Shown here: one piece after another, positions 26,408-36,154 of the stretch
Position numbering within the stretch: the stretch's first letter is position 1
Layout of the letters: every line of letters begins with the position of its first letter
DNA from: Cyclobacteriaceae bacterium
Lineage (GTDB): Bacteria > Bacteroidota > Bacteroidia > Cytophagales > Cyclobacteriaceae
Direction: 5' to 3'
Assembly: GCA_030584025.1 (NCBI GenBank)
Contig: CP129487.1
Span: forward strand, 620,001 to 684,000
DNA: 64,000 nt
Made by a program: the position numbers and the translations under genes
Notes under the pieces: generated by a model
What the model saw: the letters and a program-made list of their open reading frames with translations, nothing else
Database searches by the model: none
Told to the model about the DNA's origin: nothing

Positions 26408-27640
26408 ATGAAGTATCGTATTTTTTGGTTTCTATGCTTTGTTTTTACTGGTTTTCAGCAAGTCTATGCCCAATCAGGTCAAGAGTTACCAGCCGGATAT
26501 TATGTTACCGTAGCCGCCTACTCCAAAGCCCGCGAAGACTATGCACAAAAATTCACTACGAAGTTAAAGGATAAAGGCCTGGATGCCCGGTACGGATTCA
26601 ATACATCGAAGAATCTGTATTTTGTTTACCTCAGTTATTTCACTTCCTTAAGACCTTCACTAATCGAAATGCAAAAAGTTCGGGATCAGGGAGAGTTTAC
26701 CGATGCATGGGTGAGGGTGGTTACTGGAGATATTCCTCGCGAAGATGTGGTGGCAACCCAGGAAACACAAAAGAAGCAAAGCGAGGAGAAGGTGGCGGAG
26801 CAGGTAAAGGAAGGTGAACAAAAACCTGCTCAGGTTGAGCCTGAGAAACCGGCCGAAGAAGAGAAGCCGGAAGATGAAATTGAAATTACTGAAAACCCAC
26901 CGATCGTACAGCACGATCCGATGACGCTTGGCAATACGGAAGTTTTTCTGAGTTTATTCAATGCTGCCAATAACCGCATTGTGGATGGTGAAGTTCAGGT
27001 AATCGATACGGAACGCAGTCGGTTGATGACCACCGTAAAAGGTAACGAGTACCTGATCCTTCCTGATCCGAAAAGTAAATCCGGTCAACTTACACTGGTG
27101 GGAGAAGTATTCGGTTACAGAAAACTTCAGTACGAAATCAACTATCCGCTGCCGCTGGCCGATACCGTTAAGCCCTATGTGGATCTTATGGGCACTACGG
27201 TGGCTGTGTTGTTTGACATGGTGCGCTACCACAAAGGCGATATCGCCACATTGTATCATGTTTATTTTTTTAACGATGCGGCCATTATGTTGCCGGAATC
27301 AAAATATGAGTTAAACAGCTTATTGCAAATGATGCAGGAGAATGAAAATTATCGCATCCGCCTGCATGGACATACCAATGGGAATTACCACGGAAAAATA
27401 TTGGGCTTAGGCCCCGAGAAAAACTTCTTTTCACTGGAAGGATCGGCCCAATCTGTGGGTTCTGCAAAAGATCTCTCCTTTAAGCGGGCTGAAACGATAA
27501 AGGAATACCTGGTAACAAACGGTATTTCTGCTGAGCGTATTGAAATCAAGGCCTGGGGTGGTAAGCGCCCGTTGTTCGATAAGAATAGTGTGAATGCCAA
27601 GAAAAATGTACGCGTTGAAGTGGAGATCATTCAGGAGTAA
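26408..27640 (+). CDS. OmpA-family envelope protein with SPOR-like N-terminal domain
   Basis: A 410-aa exported protein. From the ATG at 26408 the signal peptide is MKYRIFWFLCFVFTGFQQVYAQ. An N-terminal SPOR-like domain (YYVTVAAYSKAREDYAQKF, then NLYFVYLSYF) leads into a Lys/Glu/Pro linker and a beta-sandwich region. The C-terminal OmpA domain carries RLHGHTNGN, LSFKRAETIKEYLVTNGI and NVRVEVEI. An insertion of about 30 residues separates the HGHT and LSFKRA motifs. OmpA domains bind peptidoglycan; related SPOR/OmpA proteins serve gliding and type IX secretion in Bacteroidota. It begins a run of three co-directional genes. Confidence 0.85.
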   Translation: MKYRIFWFLCFVFTGFQQVYAQSGQELPAGYYVTVAAYSKAREDYAQKFTTKLKDKGLDARYGFNTSKNLYFVYLSYFTSLRPSLIEMQKVRDQGEFTDAWVRVVTGDIPREDVVATQETQKKQSEEKVAEQVKEGEQKPAQVEPEKPAEEEKPEDEIEITENPPIVQHDPMTLGNTEVFLSLFNAANNRIVDGEVQVIDTERSRLMTTVKGNEYLILPDPKSKSGQLTLVGEVFGYRKLQYEINYPLPLADTVKPYVDLMGTTVAVLFDMVRYHKGDIATLYHVYFFNDAAIMLPESKYELNSLLQMMQENENYRIRLHGHTNGNYHGKILGLGPEKNFFSLEGSAQSVGSAKDLSFKRAETIKEYLVTNGISAERIEIKAWGGKRPLFDKNSVNAKKNVRVEVEIIQE

Positions 27641-27703
27641 CTTCATTTGTTAATCCCGTTCGTTATGTACAATTTCACAGGCTTTTAAATTTTCAGGCGT
27701 GCT

Positions 27704-28480
27704 ATGAAACGTGTTCTACGGAGTTTTTTTCTTATCATCAATTATAAAACCCTGATCATTACGATCCTGGCGGTAATCTCAACATACTTTTGCGATAAGT
27801 ATAACCTTACCGCGCGTTTTCCCGATATGCTGGTGGGTGTGGCCATTGTGTTTCCGGTTGTGTTCTCCATTAGCTCGGCCTACACACGAAGAGAAACTGC
27901 TTTACAACGACTATCTGATTTTAAAGGTCATGCCGTGGCTATTTATTACGCTACCCGCGACTGGACAACCGATAAACAAAATAACATGCCTGAACGCGCG
28001 CGCACCCTGGTAAACTCACTTACCCGAAATATGCGTGATATGTTTACCCGATATCATCGCCATGAATGGGAGAAATATGAGCATGAGGTATACCGGTTGT
28101 TTTCCGATCTGTCCAAATTCAGCATGGAACTTCCCAGGTACGGGGTTCAAGGCAGTGAAATGTCGAGGATAAGCCAGTACATCAGTAAAATGATTATTGC
28201 TTTCGATAACCTGAAGGTGATTCATGCCTATCGTACGCCCATTACCTTACGGGCTTACAGTAAAGTGTTCATTTATATTTTCCCGATTATCTACGGGCCA
28301 TACTTTGCCGCTACCGCGCAGGATTATTCACATGGCCTGGAGTATGTAATGCCGGTGTTGTACAGTTTTATTTTGGTAAGCCTGGATAACATTCAGGATC
28401 ACCTTGAACATCCATTTGATGAGGTTGGCGAAGATGATATTCGCATTGATGAGCAGGATATGGTAGCGGTGATGCATTAA
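27704..28480 (+). CDS. Bestrophin-like membrane protein
   Basis: A 258-aa inner-membrane protein with two N-terminal helices (about 12-30 and 42-60) and two C-terminal ones (about 188-205 and 215-232). The order TPITLRAYSKVFIYIFPIIYGPYFA, LDNIQDHLEHPFDE (quoted in part) resembles the bestrophin/RFP-TM family, whose members form anion channels. The resemblance is moderate. It is 63 bases after the OmpA gene and 3 bases before the TPR gene, so the three are probably co-transcribed. Confidence 0.65.
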   Translation: MKRVLRSFFLIINYKTLIITILAVISTYFCDKYNLTARFPDMLVGVAIVFPVVFSISSAYTRRETALQRLSDFKGHAVAIYYATRDWTTDKQNNMPERARTLVNSLTRNMRDMFTRYHRHEWEKYEHEVYRLFSDLSKFSMELPRYGVQGSEMSRISQYISKMIIAFDNLKVIHAYRTPITLRAYSKVFIYIFPIIYGPYFAATAQDYSHGLEYVMPVLYSFILVSLDNIQDHLEHPFDEVGEDDIRIDEQDMVAVMH

Positions 28481-28483
28481 TCC

Positions 28484-29482
28484 ATGAGCACACCTCCCGA
28501 TCAGCAGAAAAAATCAGGCAACAAGTGGTTGATTGCTGCGATCATTTTTTTGTTGGTGTTTGCTTTCTTCTGGTCGGTTGATACATTGTTTATTTACCTC
28601 TGTCTAGGTGGATTTGCCTTTTGTGTTGCGCAATACCTGTTAATCCGTTGGGATAAAAAGGATGAACACCAGGCATCCTATCAACGCGAGGAACGTCCTC
28701 GGCCATCGAATCAAGATTCATTTGTTGAAAATTTCAAAAAGCTGCTGAATCGTACCAGCCGCATAGATGGCAAAACATTAGCCGGCTTAATGATTTCCTC
28801 CATAGTTGGTTTTGTGTTTTTAGCCATCATACTGGGCGTGATTTTTGGCGATGATTCAGCCGTATTTTCAGATGAAGAACTTATGGCGCGTGATTACTAC
28901 TATGCCGGCCAGTATGATTCTGCATTGTATCATTATAAACTTGCACTGAAGGAAGAACCTGATAATACCTACATCCTGGTTGAAACCGGTAACTGTTATT
29001 TGTACCTGAACCGGAGCGATTCGGCTTTGTGGCACTATAACCGGGTGCTTGAACTTGATCCCGGTAACCTTGATGCAACTCACAATAGAGGCCTGGCGTA
29101 TTATCAGCAGAAAAAATACCGTGAGGCAATCGATGCTGCACAACAGGTGTTGGTCAGTAACCCTTCGCATGTAGATGCGTTACTGCTCGCTGGCGATTCC
29201 TTCTATACACAAACGCAATATGATTCTGCCCTGGTGTATTATGTTGATGCTTACAACCTGAATTACCGCACCGCCATACTCACGCACATTATGGCCTACA
29301 TTTATGATGTAAGAGGAAACACGCAACAAGCCATAGCATTGTATCGCGAAACCTTGCAACAGGATGATTCCATAACAGACATTTACGTACGATTAGGCGA
29401 ATTATTACCAGGAGAGGAGGGGCAGGAATATCGCACCCGTGCGGCACAACTTCAGCAGGGTAGTCAGCAAACCGATTGGTAG
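28484..29482 (+). CDS. Membrane-anchored TPR protein
   Basis: A 332-aa protein with two N-terminal hydrophobic segments (about 13-31 and 34-50), a polar spacer, and a third helix (GLMISSIVGFVFLAIILGVIF). At least four tetratricopeptide repeats follow (ARDYYYAGQYDSALYHYKLAL, and VETGNCYLYLNRSDSALWHYN, each quoted in part), exposed on the far side of the membrane. TPRs mediate protein contacts. The 3-base spacing from the bestrophin-like gene suggests translational coupling. Confidence 0.85.
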   Translation: MSTPPDQQKKSGNKWLIAAIIFLLVFAFFWSVDTLFIYLCLGGFAFCVAQYLLIRWDKKDEHQASYQREERPRPSNQDSFVENFKKLLNRTSRIDGKTLAGLMISSIVGFVFLAIILGVIFGDDSAVFSDEELMARDYYYAGQYDSALYHYKLALKEEPDNTYILVETGNCYLYLNRSDSALWHYNRVLELDPGNLDATHNRGLAYYQQKKYREAIDAAQQVLVSNPSHVDALLLAGDSFYTQTQYDSALVYYVDAYNLNYRTAILTHIMAYIYDVRGNTQQAIALYRETLQQDDSITDIYVRLGELLPGEEGQEYRTRAAQLQQGSQQTDW

Positions 29483-29484
29483 GT

Positions 29485-29874
29485 TTAGCGCGAGAATTCC
29501 ATCAACACCGATTCGTCTTTTTGTAGCATGAGTTTATCAGCTGTAAGCTCAAATCGATTTACTTCACCCATCGTTTTTAAAAAAGCATCTTCGACTTCCA
29601 TTTTTTCCTGACAGTACATTTTAGTTGTACCTAACCCACTAAATCTAAGATCAGCATCTTTTTTGGTATACGAACCAAAGTACCGGTTGCATCCGGCAAA
29701 GCCTGCCACTTTGTTATCAGCAGAAAGCGTGAGTGTTACCGGTGGAGACAACGTGGTATAATCTTTTCCATTCAAGGAAGTAAGTTTCCATTCTACATCG
29801 GTGAGCGATAGGTTTTGTGTCTGGCAGCTGATGAACAGGCCGGCAAACAAGAGCATGGGAATTAATTTTTTCAT
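29485..29874 (-). CDS. META-domain lipoprotein (HslJ-like)
   Basis: A 129-aa lipoprotein: MKKLIPMLLFAGLFISCQ with the lipid-modified Cys at residue 17. The META domain is recognised from LTDVEWKLTSLNGKDY, the GCNRYFGSY motif and the terminal MLQKDESVLMEF. META proteins such as HslJ are envelope proteins linked to stress or antibiotic tolerance. Start at 29874 gives a standard signal. It lies 8 bases from the GNAT gene upstream on the same strand. Confidence 0.85.
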   Translation of the reverse strand: MKKLIPMLLFAGLFISCQTQNLSLTDVEWKLTSLNGKDYTTLSPPVTLTLSADNKVAGFAGCNRYFGSYTKKDADLRFSGLGTTKMYCQEKMEVEDAFLKTMGEVNRFELTADKLMLQKDESVLMEFSR

Positions 29875-29882
29875 ACACATTA

Positions 29883-30167
29883 TTAGCGATCTAACACATC
29901 GCGATAAGCTTCCGTTTTATCAAATACCGATTTGGCAAACGGACAAAGCGGTAAAATTCTGATTTTGTTTTTGCGGGCATATTGCACAGCAGCCTCTACC
30001 AGTTGCTTGCCCGCGCCTTTACCACGCAGCACATCAGAAACATCCGTATGATCGATAATCATTCGGGTATCACCTGCCATGGTAAAAGTCATTTCAGCCA
30101 GGCGCTTGCCACCCTCTTCATAGTAGAAAGATCCTTTGGTTCCGATTTGTTCGTATTGGATGTGCAT
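29883..30167 (-). CDS. Small GNAT-fold N-acetyltransferase (YidJ-like)
   Basis: A 94-aa single-domain acetyltransferase of the short Acetyltransf_CG type. Typical elements are EGGKRLAEMTFTMAG, IIDHTDVSDVLRGKGAGKQLVEAA (quoted in part; RGKGAG is the acetyl-CoA loop) and LCPFAKSVFDK. Family substrates are largely unknown. Confidence 0.88.
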   Translation of the reverse strand: MHIQYEQIGTKGSFYYEEGGKRLAEMTFTMAGDTRMIIDHTDVSDVLRGKGAGKQLVEAAVQYARKNKIRILPLCPFAKSVFDKTEAYRDVLDR

Positions 30168-30272
30168 GTATTTGAATTTTAAAACAAGCCAAGATTATTA
30201 CCTGGCCTGCGTTTGCATGGTTTGTAAAGATATTCGAATTTTGAATGGATTCTTAACCCCTAGTTAAATTCT

Positions 30273-30890
30273 ATGCCTACCGATAAACGCATTGATGCCT
30301 ACATCGCTAAAGCCGAGCCGTTTGCGTGGCCTATCCTTGAACACATGCGCGCACTGGTGCACAAGGCCTGCCCGGAGGTAACCGAAACCATAAAGTGGGG
30401 TATGCCTTCATTCGATTACAAAGGTCCGTATTTCAGTTTTGCGGCATTTAAAAAACATTGCGCTTTTGGTTTCTGGAAAGCGAAACTTCTTAAGGATCCA
30501 AAAAATTACCTGGGACTCAACAAGGCGGATGGTGGTGAAGCGATGGGCAACTTCGGTCGCGTGAGTAGCCTGGAGGATTTACCGCCTGATAAAGTACTGT
30601 TGGACTTTTTCAAGCAAGCCAAAAAACTAAACGATGAAGGCGTAAAGCTTCCGCCAAAAAAGAAGATCGCATCGAAAGCAGTAAAAGCACCAGCTTACTT
30701 ATTGACTGCCCTCAAGAAAAATAAAAAAGCACTATTAACATTTGAAACCTTCAGCCCCTCCAATAAACGCGACTATATTGAATGGTTGACGGAAGCCAAA
30801 ACTGAAGCTACCCGCGAGAAGCGATTAGCACAAGCTATTGAGTGGATGGCAGAAGGCAAACCGCGGAATTGGAAGTATATGAAAAAATAG
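30273..30890 (+). CDS. YdeI/OmdA-type protein (DUF1801 domain)
   Basis: A 205-aa cytoplasmic protein. The N-terminal DUF1801 domain (YIAKAEPFAWPILEHMRALV, ETIKWGMPSFDYKGPYF) is joined to a C-terminal bacteriocin-protection YdeI/OmdA segment (PAYLLTALKKNKKALLTFETFSPSNKRDYIEWL in pieces, then EKRLAQAIEWMAEGK). The biochemical function is unsettled. The family has been linked to tolerance of peptide antibiotics. Confidence 0.87.
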   Translation: MPTDKRIDAYIAKAEPFAWPILEHMRALVHKACPEVTETIKWGMPSFDYKGPYFSFAAFKKHCAFGFWKAKLLKDPKNYLGLNKADGGEAMGNFGRVSSLEDLPPDKVLLDFFKQAKKLNDEGVKLPPKKKIASKAVKAPAYLLTALKKNKKALLTFETFSPSNKRDYIEWLTEAKTEATREKRLAQAIEWMAEGKPRNWKYMKK

Positions 30891-30928
30891 TCACCAGTTG
30901 CTGGTTGACAGGCAACTGGTGACCAGCA
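30890..30928. repeat. GTCACCAGTTG palindrome between convergent genes
   Basis: Arms GTCACCAGTTG and CAACTGGTGAC, extended by a second CCAGCAAC. It starts on the last base of the YdeI-type stop codon and ends next to the permease stop codon. It may serve as a two-way terminator. It belongs to the same family as the repeats at 8536 and 43599. Confidence 0.7.
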
Positions 30929-30929
30929 A

Positions 30930-33368
30930 CTACTCATACCTCAGCGTATTAGCCGGATTAGTCATAGCAGCTTTTAGCGTTTGTGAACTTACGGTAATCA
31001 ATGCGATGGCAATCGCTACAAATGATGCCAGTACATACAACAACACATTCATTTCAATGCGATAGGCAAAGGTGTTCAGCCATTTGTCCATAAAGTACCA
31101 GGCCACCGGCCAGGCTATTACGTTTGCCACGATTACCAATATCACAATTTCGCGCGAGAGTAAGGTTAAAATATTCGGAACGGATGCGCCCAATACTTTT
31201 CGTATACCGATTTCCTTAATGCGCTGCAAGGTGTTGAAGGTTGCCAACCCGAATAACCCAAGGCAAGCAATAAAAATAGCCAGCATCGAAAAGCCGGTAA
31301 ACAACTGACTTTGCTTGGTTTCGTTTTGATACAGGTTGCTGTACCGCTCATTCATAAAGGTGTATTCGAACAAGCGGCCGGGTAGAAATTCGCGCCATAC
31401 TTTTTCAATGTGGTTTAATCCATCCTGAAAGTTAGTGCCCGCAACCTGAATGGAAAGACTGTTGTAGGCTGGTCGCTGAATGAGAAAGATGATGGGGTTG
31501 ATCGTCTGGTGCAGCGATTCAAAGTGAAAATCCTTCACGATACCGATCACCTTTCCGTTAACCCCTCCGTATGAAAATTCCTGATCAACAAGTGTTGTCG
31601 GATCGTTGATGCCCATGGCCACCAGTGCAGCTTCATTCAATACATAGCCGAGTGAATCATCGGTGCGTACTTCTTTTGAGAAATTACGACCGGCAACAAA
31701 TGGAATATTGTACGTATCAAAAAAGGTATGGTCGACACGAATATAGGCGATACGTGAGCCTACGTTTTGCAGCGAATCGCCTTTGCGCATTTGAGCACCC
31801 ATGGAGTCGAGCAAACGACCAGTTGGAATGCGCGAAGAACGACCGGCATTTTTTATCGAGGAGTGTTCTGTAAGTGCATTATAAAATGCATCGAAATTGG
31901 TATTCAGGTCACTGTAGTAGGGCAGGGTAATCACCTGATCTTTGGCATAGCCCAGGTCTTTGTTGTTTAAATAGTCAAGCTGACTGAAAATAACGGTAGT
32001 AGCAATAATGAGCACGATGGAAATGGAAAACTGAACCACCACAAGGGCTCTTCGTAAAATGGGTTTTCCACCCGATTGTTTGCCTTTTAAAATTACGGCC
32101 GGACGAAATGCTGAGATCACAAATGCCGGATACAAGCCCGCCAGGATGCCAATCACTATGGTGCCACCCACCATGGCCAACAGCAAATTTGGATTTCCGA
32201 GGAACAAAATGGATTTTCCTGTAAAACTATTCAGCCACTCCAATGCAACATATCCGATACCCAGCGCTAAAACGCATGCAAACAGGGAGATCATTACAGA
32301 TTCACTCAGGTATTGATTCATCAATTGTGTTTTGAATGCACCGGCCACTTTTCTTATGCCTACTTCCTTAGCACGTTTGGTTGCCTGTGCCGTGCTAAGG
32401 TTAATGAAATTAAAACCGGCAATCAGAATAATGAACAACCCGATGGTGCCCATCAGGTATACCGTGTTGATGTTTCCCGGTGGTTCCAGTTCATCATCGA
32501 GGTGTGAGTGCAGGTGTATGTCGGTAATTTTTTGAAGTTGAAGACTGGTAACTTTCGAAGCTACAAAATCGGGAGGGACACCAAAGTTGGCGCGGGCAAA
32601 CGTACCAAAGTGCTTATCCAGAAAATCCGGAAGTTTGCTCTCCAGTGATTTGGCGTCCTCGCCTTCCTTTAGCACAAAGTAGGTACCGAAGGCATTATTA
32701 CCCCAGTTGGTTTCCAATCTTCTTCTGCCATAAATAGTAGAGTCATTCAGTGTGCTGAATGAAATCAGAAAATCCGGATGGAAATGTGTTTGCGGTTTGA
32801 ACGGTTTGTACACGCCCGTTATCTGTACGGGGAATCCAAACAACTCCAATGTTTTTCCCTGCACCTGTGTGGAGCCAAAATATTTTTCAGCCATCGCCTC
32901 GGATAACACCATGGTGCCGGGTTTTTCCAATGCGGTGGCTTTGTTTCCTTCCGTCAGGTTTACTTCCAACATGTCAAAGATTTCGGGTTCGCTTACAAAA
33001 ATGTTGGGTTCCCGAAACGATTTGTCTTCGTTGCCATTTTCCCGAAGTGTTACGGTGGTGTTGAGTGGCAACATCCGAAACAGTTTTTCGATTTCCGGAA
33101 AATCATTTCGCATGAGCATGCCTATAGGAGGGGCCACGTTGGCTAAGCGCAAACTGGCATTGCCATCCTGATCATAGAAATAGCGGGTAACACGATACAG
33201 CCTGTCGGCCTGTGGATGATGCTTGTCGTAACTTAACTCATCCACTACATAGAATGTAATCAGCAATGCACTGGTTAACGCCAATGCCAACCCGGCAATG
33301 TTTATAAATGAGGTAAGCTTGTTCCGAAAAATGGAACGCAGGGCAACTTTCAGGTAGTTAGTGAACAT
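30930..33368 (-). CDS. FtsX/MacB-type ABC transporter permease (812 aa)
   Basis: The third large permease: duplicated helix, MacB core and FtsX layout, coupling motifs KEVGIRKVAGA and KEIGIRKVLGAS, C-terminus NPANTLRYE. Segments VIGIVKDFHFESLH and ACLGLFGLATF are typical of the second half. There is no adjacent ATPase gene. It is divergent from the fourth permease across a 288-base gap, so the two may share regulation. Confidence 0.9.
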   Translation of the reverse strand: MFTNYLKVALRSIFRNKLTSFINIAGLALALTSALLITFYVVDELSYDKHHPQADRLYRVTRYFYDQDGNASLRLANVAPPIGMLMRNDFPEIEKLFRMLPLNTTVTLRENGNEDKSFREPNIFVSEPEIFDMLEVNLTEGNKATALEKPGTMVLSEAMAEKYFGSTQVQGKTLELFGFPVQITGVYKPFKPQTHFHPDFLISFSTLNDSTIYGRRRLETNWGNNAFGTYFVLKEGEDAKSLESKLPDFLDKHFGTFARANFGVPPDFVASKVTSLQLQKITDIHLHSHLDDELEPPGNINTVYLMGTIGLFIILIAGFNFINLSTAQATKRAKEVGIRKVAGAFKTQLMNQYLSESVMISLFACVLALGIGYVALEWLNSFTGKSILFLGNPNLLLAMVGGTIVIGILAGLYPAFVISAFRPAVILKGKQSGGKPILRRALVVVQFSISIVLIIATTVIFSQLDYLNNKDLGYAKDQVITLPYYSDLNTNFDAFYNALTEHSSIKNAGRSSRIPTGRLLDSMGAQMRKGDSLQNVGSRIAYIRVDHTFFDTYNIPFVAGRNFSKEVRTDDSLGYVLNEAALVAMGINDPTTLVDQEFSYGGVNGKVIGIVKDFHFESLHQTINPIIFLIQRPAYNSLSIQVAGTNFQDGLNHIEKVWREFLPGRLFEYTFMNERYSNLYQNETKQSQLFTGFSMLAIFIACLGLFGLATFNTLQRIKEIGIRKVLGASVPNILTLLSREIVILVIVANVIAWPVAWYFMDKWLNTFAYRIEMNVLLYVLASFVAIAIALITVSSQTLKAAMTNPANTLRYE

Positions 33369-33656
33369 GGATTAGCGGTTTGGTTGAACACTCCGGTTTC
33401 AGGCCTTGGTTACAAAGACCGTGAAAGTTTTTAAAGGTTGCGTTTTTTAGCTACTAATTAGCAATAAAGCAATGGATGACAAAGTCTGGCTGTTCGATAT
33501 TGACCGGTTATTGTCCGGTTGTGTACGGATGTTTTATTTTGTGTTGCCATAAAACTTCCTGTAACCTTTTTCCGTCTTCAGGGTACTTCCATATTGATTG
33601 AACCGCGCAACCTTTTGTTGAAGCGTTTGTCTTTGTGAAGATTTAACCCCACACCC
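33369..33656. other. Divergent intergenic region between two permease genes
   Basis: 288 bases hold the 5' ends of both permease genes. I see an imperfect repeat around GACCGGTTATTGTCCGG (33502-33518) but no perfect TAnnTTTG box, gene or terminator. Confidence 0.4.
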
Positions 33657-36014
33657 ATGCTCAAACACAGTCTTCTTCTCATTTACCGGAACTACGTCCG
33701 TGCAAAAGGATATTTCTTTATTAATCTGATTGGGTTGGCTACCGGCCTTACCTGTACGTTGCTCATTTACCTGTGGGTACGCGATGAGCTGAACATGAAT
33801 AAATTTCATGAGCACGATGCACGCCTGTACCAGGTTATGGAGCATCAGCAATATGCCGATAACCTGATGACCACTTCCTCAACACCCGGTATTTTATCGG
33901 AAGGGTTGAAGGATGAGTTTCCGGAGGTGGAGTTTGCGGCTACGCTGACGTGGGTCAATCCGTTTACACTTTCCGTAGGGGAGCACAATGTAAAAGCAAA
34001 AGGCTTTTATGTGGGTGCTGATTTTTTTCAGATTTTCTCTTTCCCACTGATTGAAGGACAAGCCGATAAGGTGCTTACCGATAAACTTTCTATTGTCATT
34101 TCGCGCGATATGGCAATGAAGCTATTCGATACCGATCAAAACCTGATCGGTAAAGTGGTGGAGTTTCAACATCAGAAGTCGTTTACAGTAACGGGTGTTT
34201 ATGAAAACCTTCCTTCATCATCTTCATATCAATTTGATTTTGTGTTACCGTTTGAAGTTTTTAAGGAAGAGAATCAGTGGGTAACCGAATGGGGCAACAA
34301 CGGTCCCTCTACCATGATTGTGTTGCGTGAAGGATCGGATGCGGGAGCATTTTCTGATAAGATTAAGGATTACATCAAAGGAAAGAATGAGGAATCGAAC
34401 GTAACGCTGTTTATTCAAAAATTTTCTGATCGTTACCTATACGGCCGTTATGAAAATGGTGTGCAGTCTGGCGGGCGAATTGAATATGTGAATTTGTTTT
34501 CCATAATTGCCATAGTCATCCTCATCATTGCGTGCATCAACTTCATGAACCTGGCTACCGCGCGCGCATCGCGCAAAGCCAAAGAAGTGGGTATTAAAAA
34601 ATCAATAGGTGCACAACGCAGGTCACTCGTGTTTCAATACATCAGCGAGTCGATGGTTTTGACAGTGTTGGCGGTGTTATTGTCGCTGGCATTGGTTTGG
34701 CTCATCTTACCTCAATTCAATTCCATTACTGAAAAGAACATTTCGCTATTATTGAATGATCCGCAATTGATGATGTGGCTCTTTGCGATCACCGTGTTTA
34801 CAGGGATTGTGGCAGGATCATATCCGGCCTTGTATTTATCGGGCTTTAAGCCTGCTGCGGTGTTGAAGGGTGTGGTAAAAGGATCGTGGGGTGAATTATG
34901 GGCGCGCAAGGGATTGGTGGTGTTTCAATTTTCGATTTCTGTATTTTTAATTGTGTCGGTGTTGGTGGTATACAAACAGGTTTCGTTTGTGCAAAGCAAA
35001 AACCTGGGCTATACCAAGGAGCAACTCATTCAATTCCCAATTGAAGGTAAGGTTCTTGATAACCGCAAAACATTTCTGGAGCAGGTAAGGAATATCCCCG
35101 GAGTGGTTAACGCTTCGGCTATCGGCCATTCTTTACTGGGCCGAAACAGCAACACGGGAGGCTTGCAATGGGAAGGCAAAAATCCGGAAGACATCATTTT
35201 GTTTGAAAATATTCGCGTGGATTATAACCTGTTTGAAACCCTGGAGTTGGAATTCCTGGAAGGCAGGCCGTTCTCGGAAGAATATGGAGCCGACAGCAGC
35301 AAAATCATTTTTAATGAAGCGGCTATTAAAGTGATGGGCCTGGATGAGCCCATTGGTAAAACCGTAAAACTTTGGCAGCAATACGATATGGAAATAATTG
35401 GGGTGGTGAAGGATTTTCACTTTCAATCGTTGCACGATGTCGTGAACCCGGCCTTTTTTGCACTCACGCCACAATACACCTGGAACATCATGATTCGCCT
35501 GGAGGCCGGTAAGGAAAAGGAAACGTTGGAAGCGCTGCGTAATTTTTATGCTGACTTCAACCCCGGCTTTACCTTTGATTATCAATTTCAAGATCAGGAA
35601 TATGCGCGCATGTATGCGGCTGAGCAACGTGTAGCGTCCTTGTCGTTTTATTTTGCTTCGATGGCCATTGTTATTTCGTGTTTGGGTTTGTTCGGATTGG
35701 CAGCCTTTACAGCCGAGCGCAGGCAAAAGGAAATCGGCATTCGCAAAGCATTAGGTTCTTCCTCTACTAATATCGTGTTGCTGCTCTCGGGTGATTTTAC
35801 GCGCATGGTATTAATTTCCATTTTGATTGGGCTGCCGCTCAGTTACTGGTTGCTGGATCAGTGGCTGGAACGTTTTGCTTTTCACATCAGCCTGGAGGCC
35901 TGGTATTTTGTTGCCGCTGGTTTTCTGGCACTGCTGATTGCATGGCTAACGGTAGCCTCGCAGGCCATCAAGGCAGCTAATGTGAATCCGGTGAAATGTT
36001 TGCGTACTGAATAG
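33657..36014 (+). CDS. FtsX/MacB-type ABC transporter permease (785 aa)
   Basis: The fourth large permease. It shows the same duplicated architecture, with coupling motifs KEVGIKKSIGA and KEIGIRKALGSS and C-terminus NPVKCLRTE. It is somewhat shorter than the other three because its first periplasmic domain is smaller. There is no ATPase neighbour. It runs divergently from the 812-aa paralogue. Confidence 0.9.
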   Translation: MLKHSLLLIYRNYVRAKGYFFINLIGLATGLTCTLLIYLWVRDELNMNKFHEHDARLYQVMEHQQYADNLMTTSSTPGILSEGLKDEFPEVEFAATLTWVNPFTLSVGEHNVKAKGFYVGADFFQIFSFPLIEGQADKVLTDKLSIVISRDMAMKLFDTDQNLIGKVVEFQHQKSFTVTGVYENLPSSSSYQFDFVLPFEVFKEENQWVTEWGNNGPSTMIVLREGSDAGAFSDKIKDYIKGKNEESNVTLFIQKFSDRYLYGRYENGVQSGGRIEYVNLFSIIAIVILIIACINFMNLATARASRKAKEVGIKKSIGAQRRSLVFQYISESMVLTVLAVLLSLALVWLILPQFNSITEKNISLLLNDPQLMMWLFAITVFTGIVAGSYPALYLSGFKPAAVLKGVVKGSWGELWARKGLVVFQFSISVFLIVSVLVVYKQVSFVQSKNLGYTKEQLIQFPIEGKVLDNRKTFLEQVRNIPGVVNASAIGHSLLGRNSNTGGLQWEGKNPEDIILFENIRVDYNLFETLELEFLEGRPFSEEYGADSSKIIFNEAAIKVMGLDEPIGKTVKLWQQYDMEIIGVVKDFHFQSLHDVVNPAFFALTPQYTWNIMIRLEAGKEKETLEALRNFYADFNPGFTFDYQFQDQEYARMYAAEQRVASLSFYFASMAIVISCLGLFGLAAFTAERRQKEIGIRKALGSSSTNIVLLLSGDFTRMVLISILIGLPLSYWLLDQWLERFAFHISLEAWYFVAAGFLALLIAWLTVASQAIKAANVNPVKCLRTE

Positions 36015-36052
36015 GAGAGTTACAGCAAAAATTCAATCGTGGTATTCTTTTG

Positions 36053-36123
36053 AAACACATAGGCACATAGGGCACATAGAAATTCATAATAGAACCTATG
36101 TGCTCTATGTGTCTATGTGGTTT
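36053..36123. repeat. CACATAG/CTATGTG palindromic intergenic repeat
   Basis: Arms AAACACATAGGCACATAGG and CTATGTGTCTATGTGGTTT can pair over most of their length. It lies between convergent genes after the 785-aa permease. Related in design to the ACCGCAAAGG family. Confidence 0.7.
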
Positions 36124-36154
36124 AGATTTTTTTACTTGATCAACTATTTTATCA

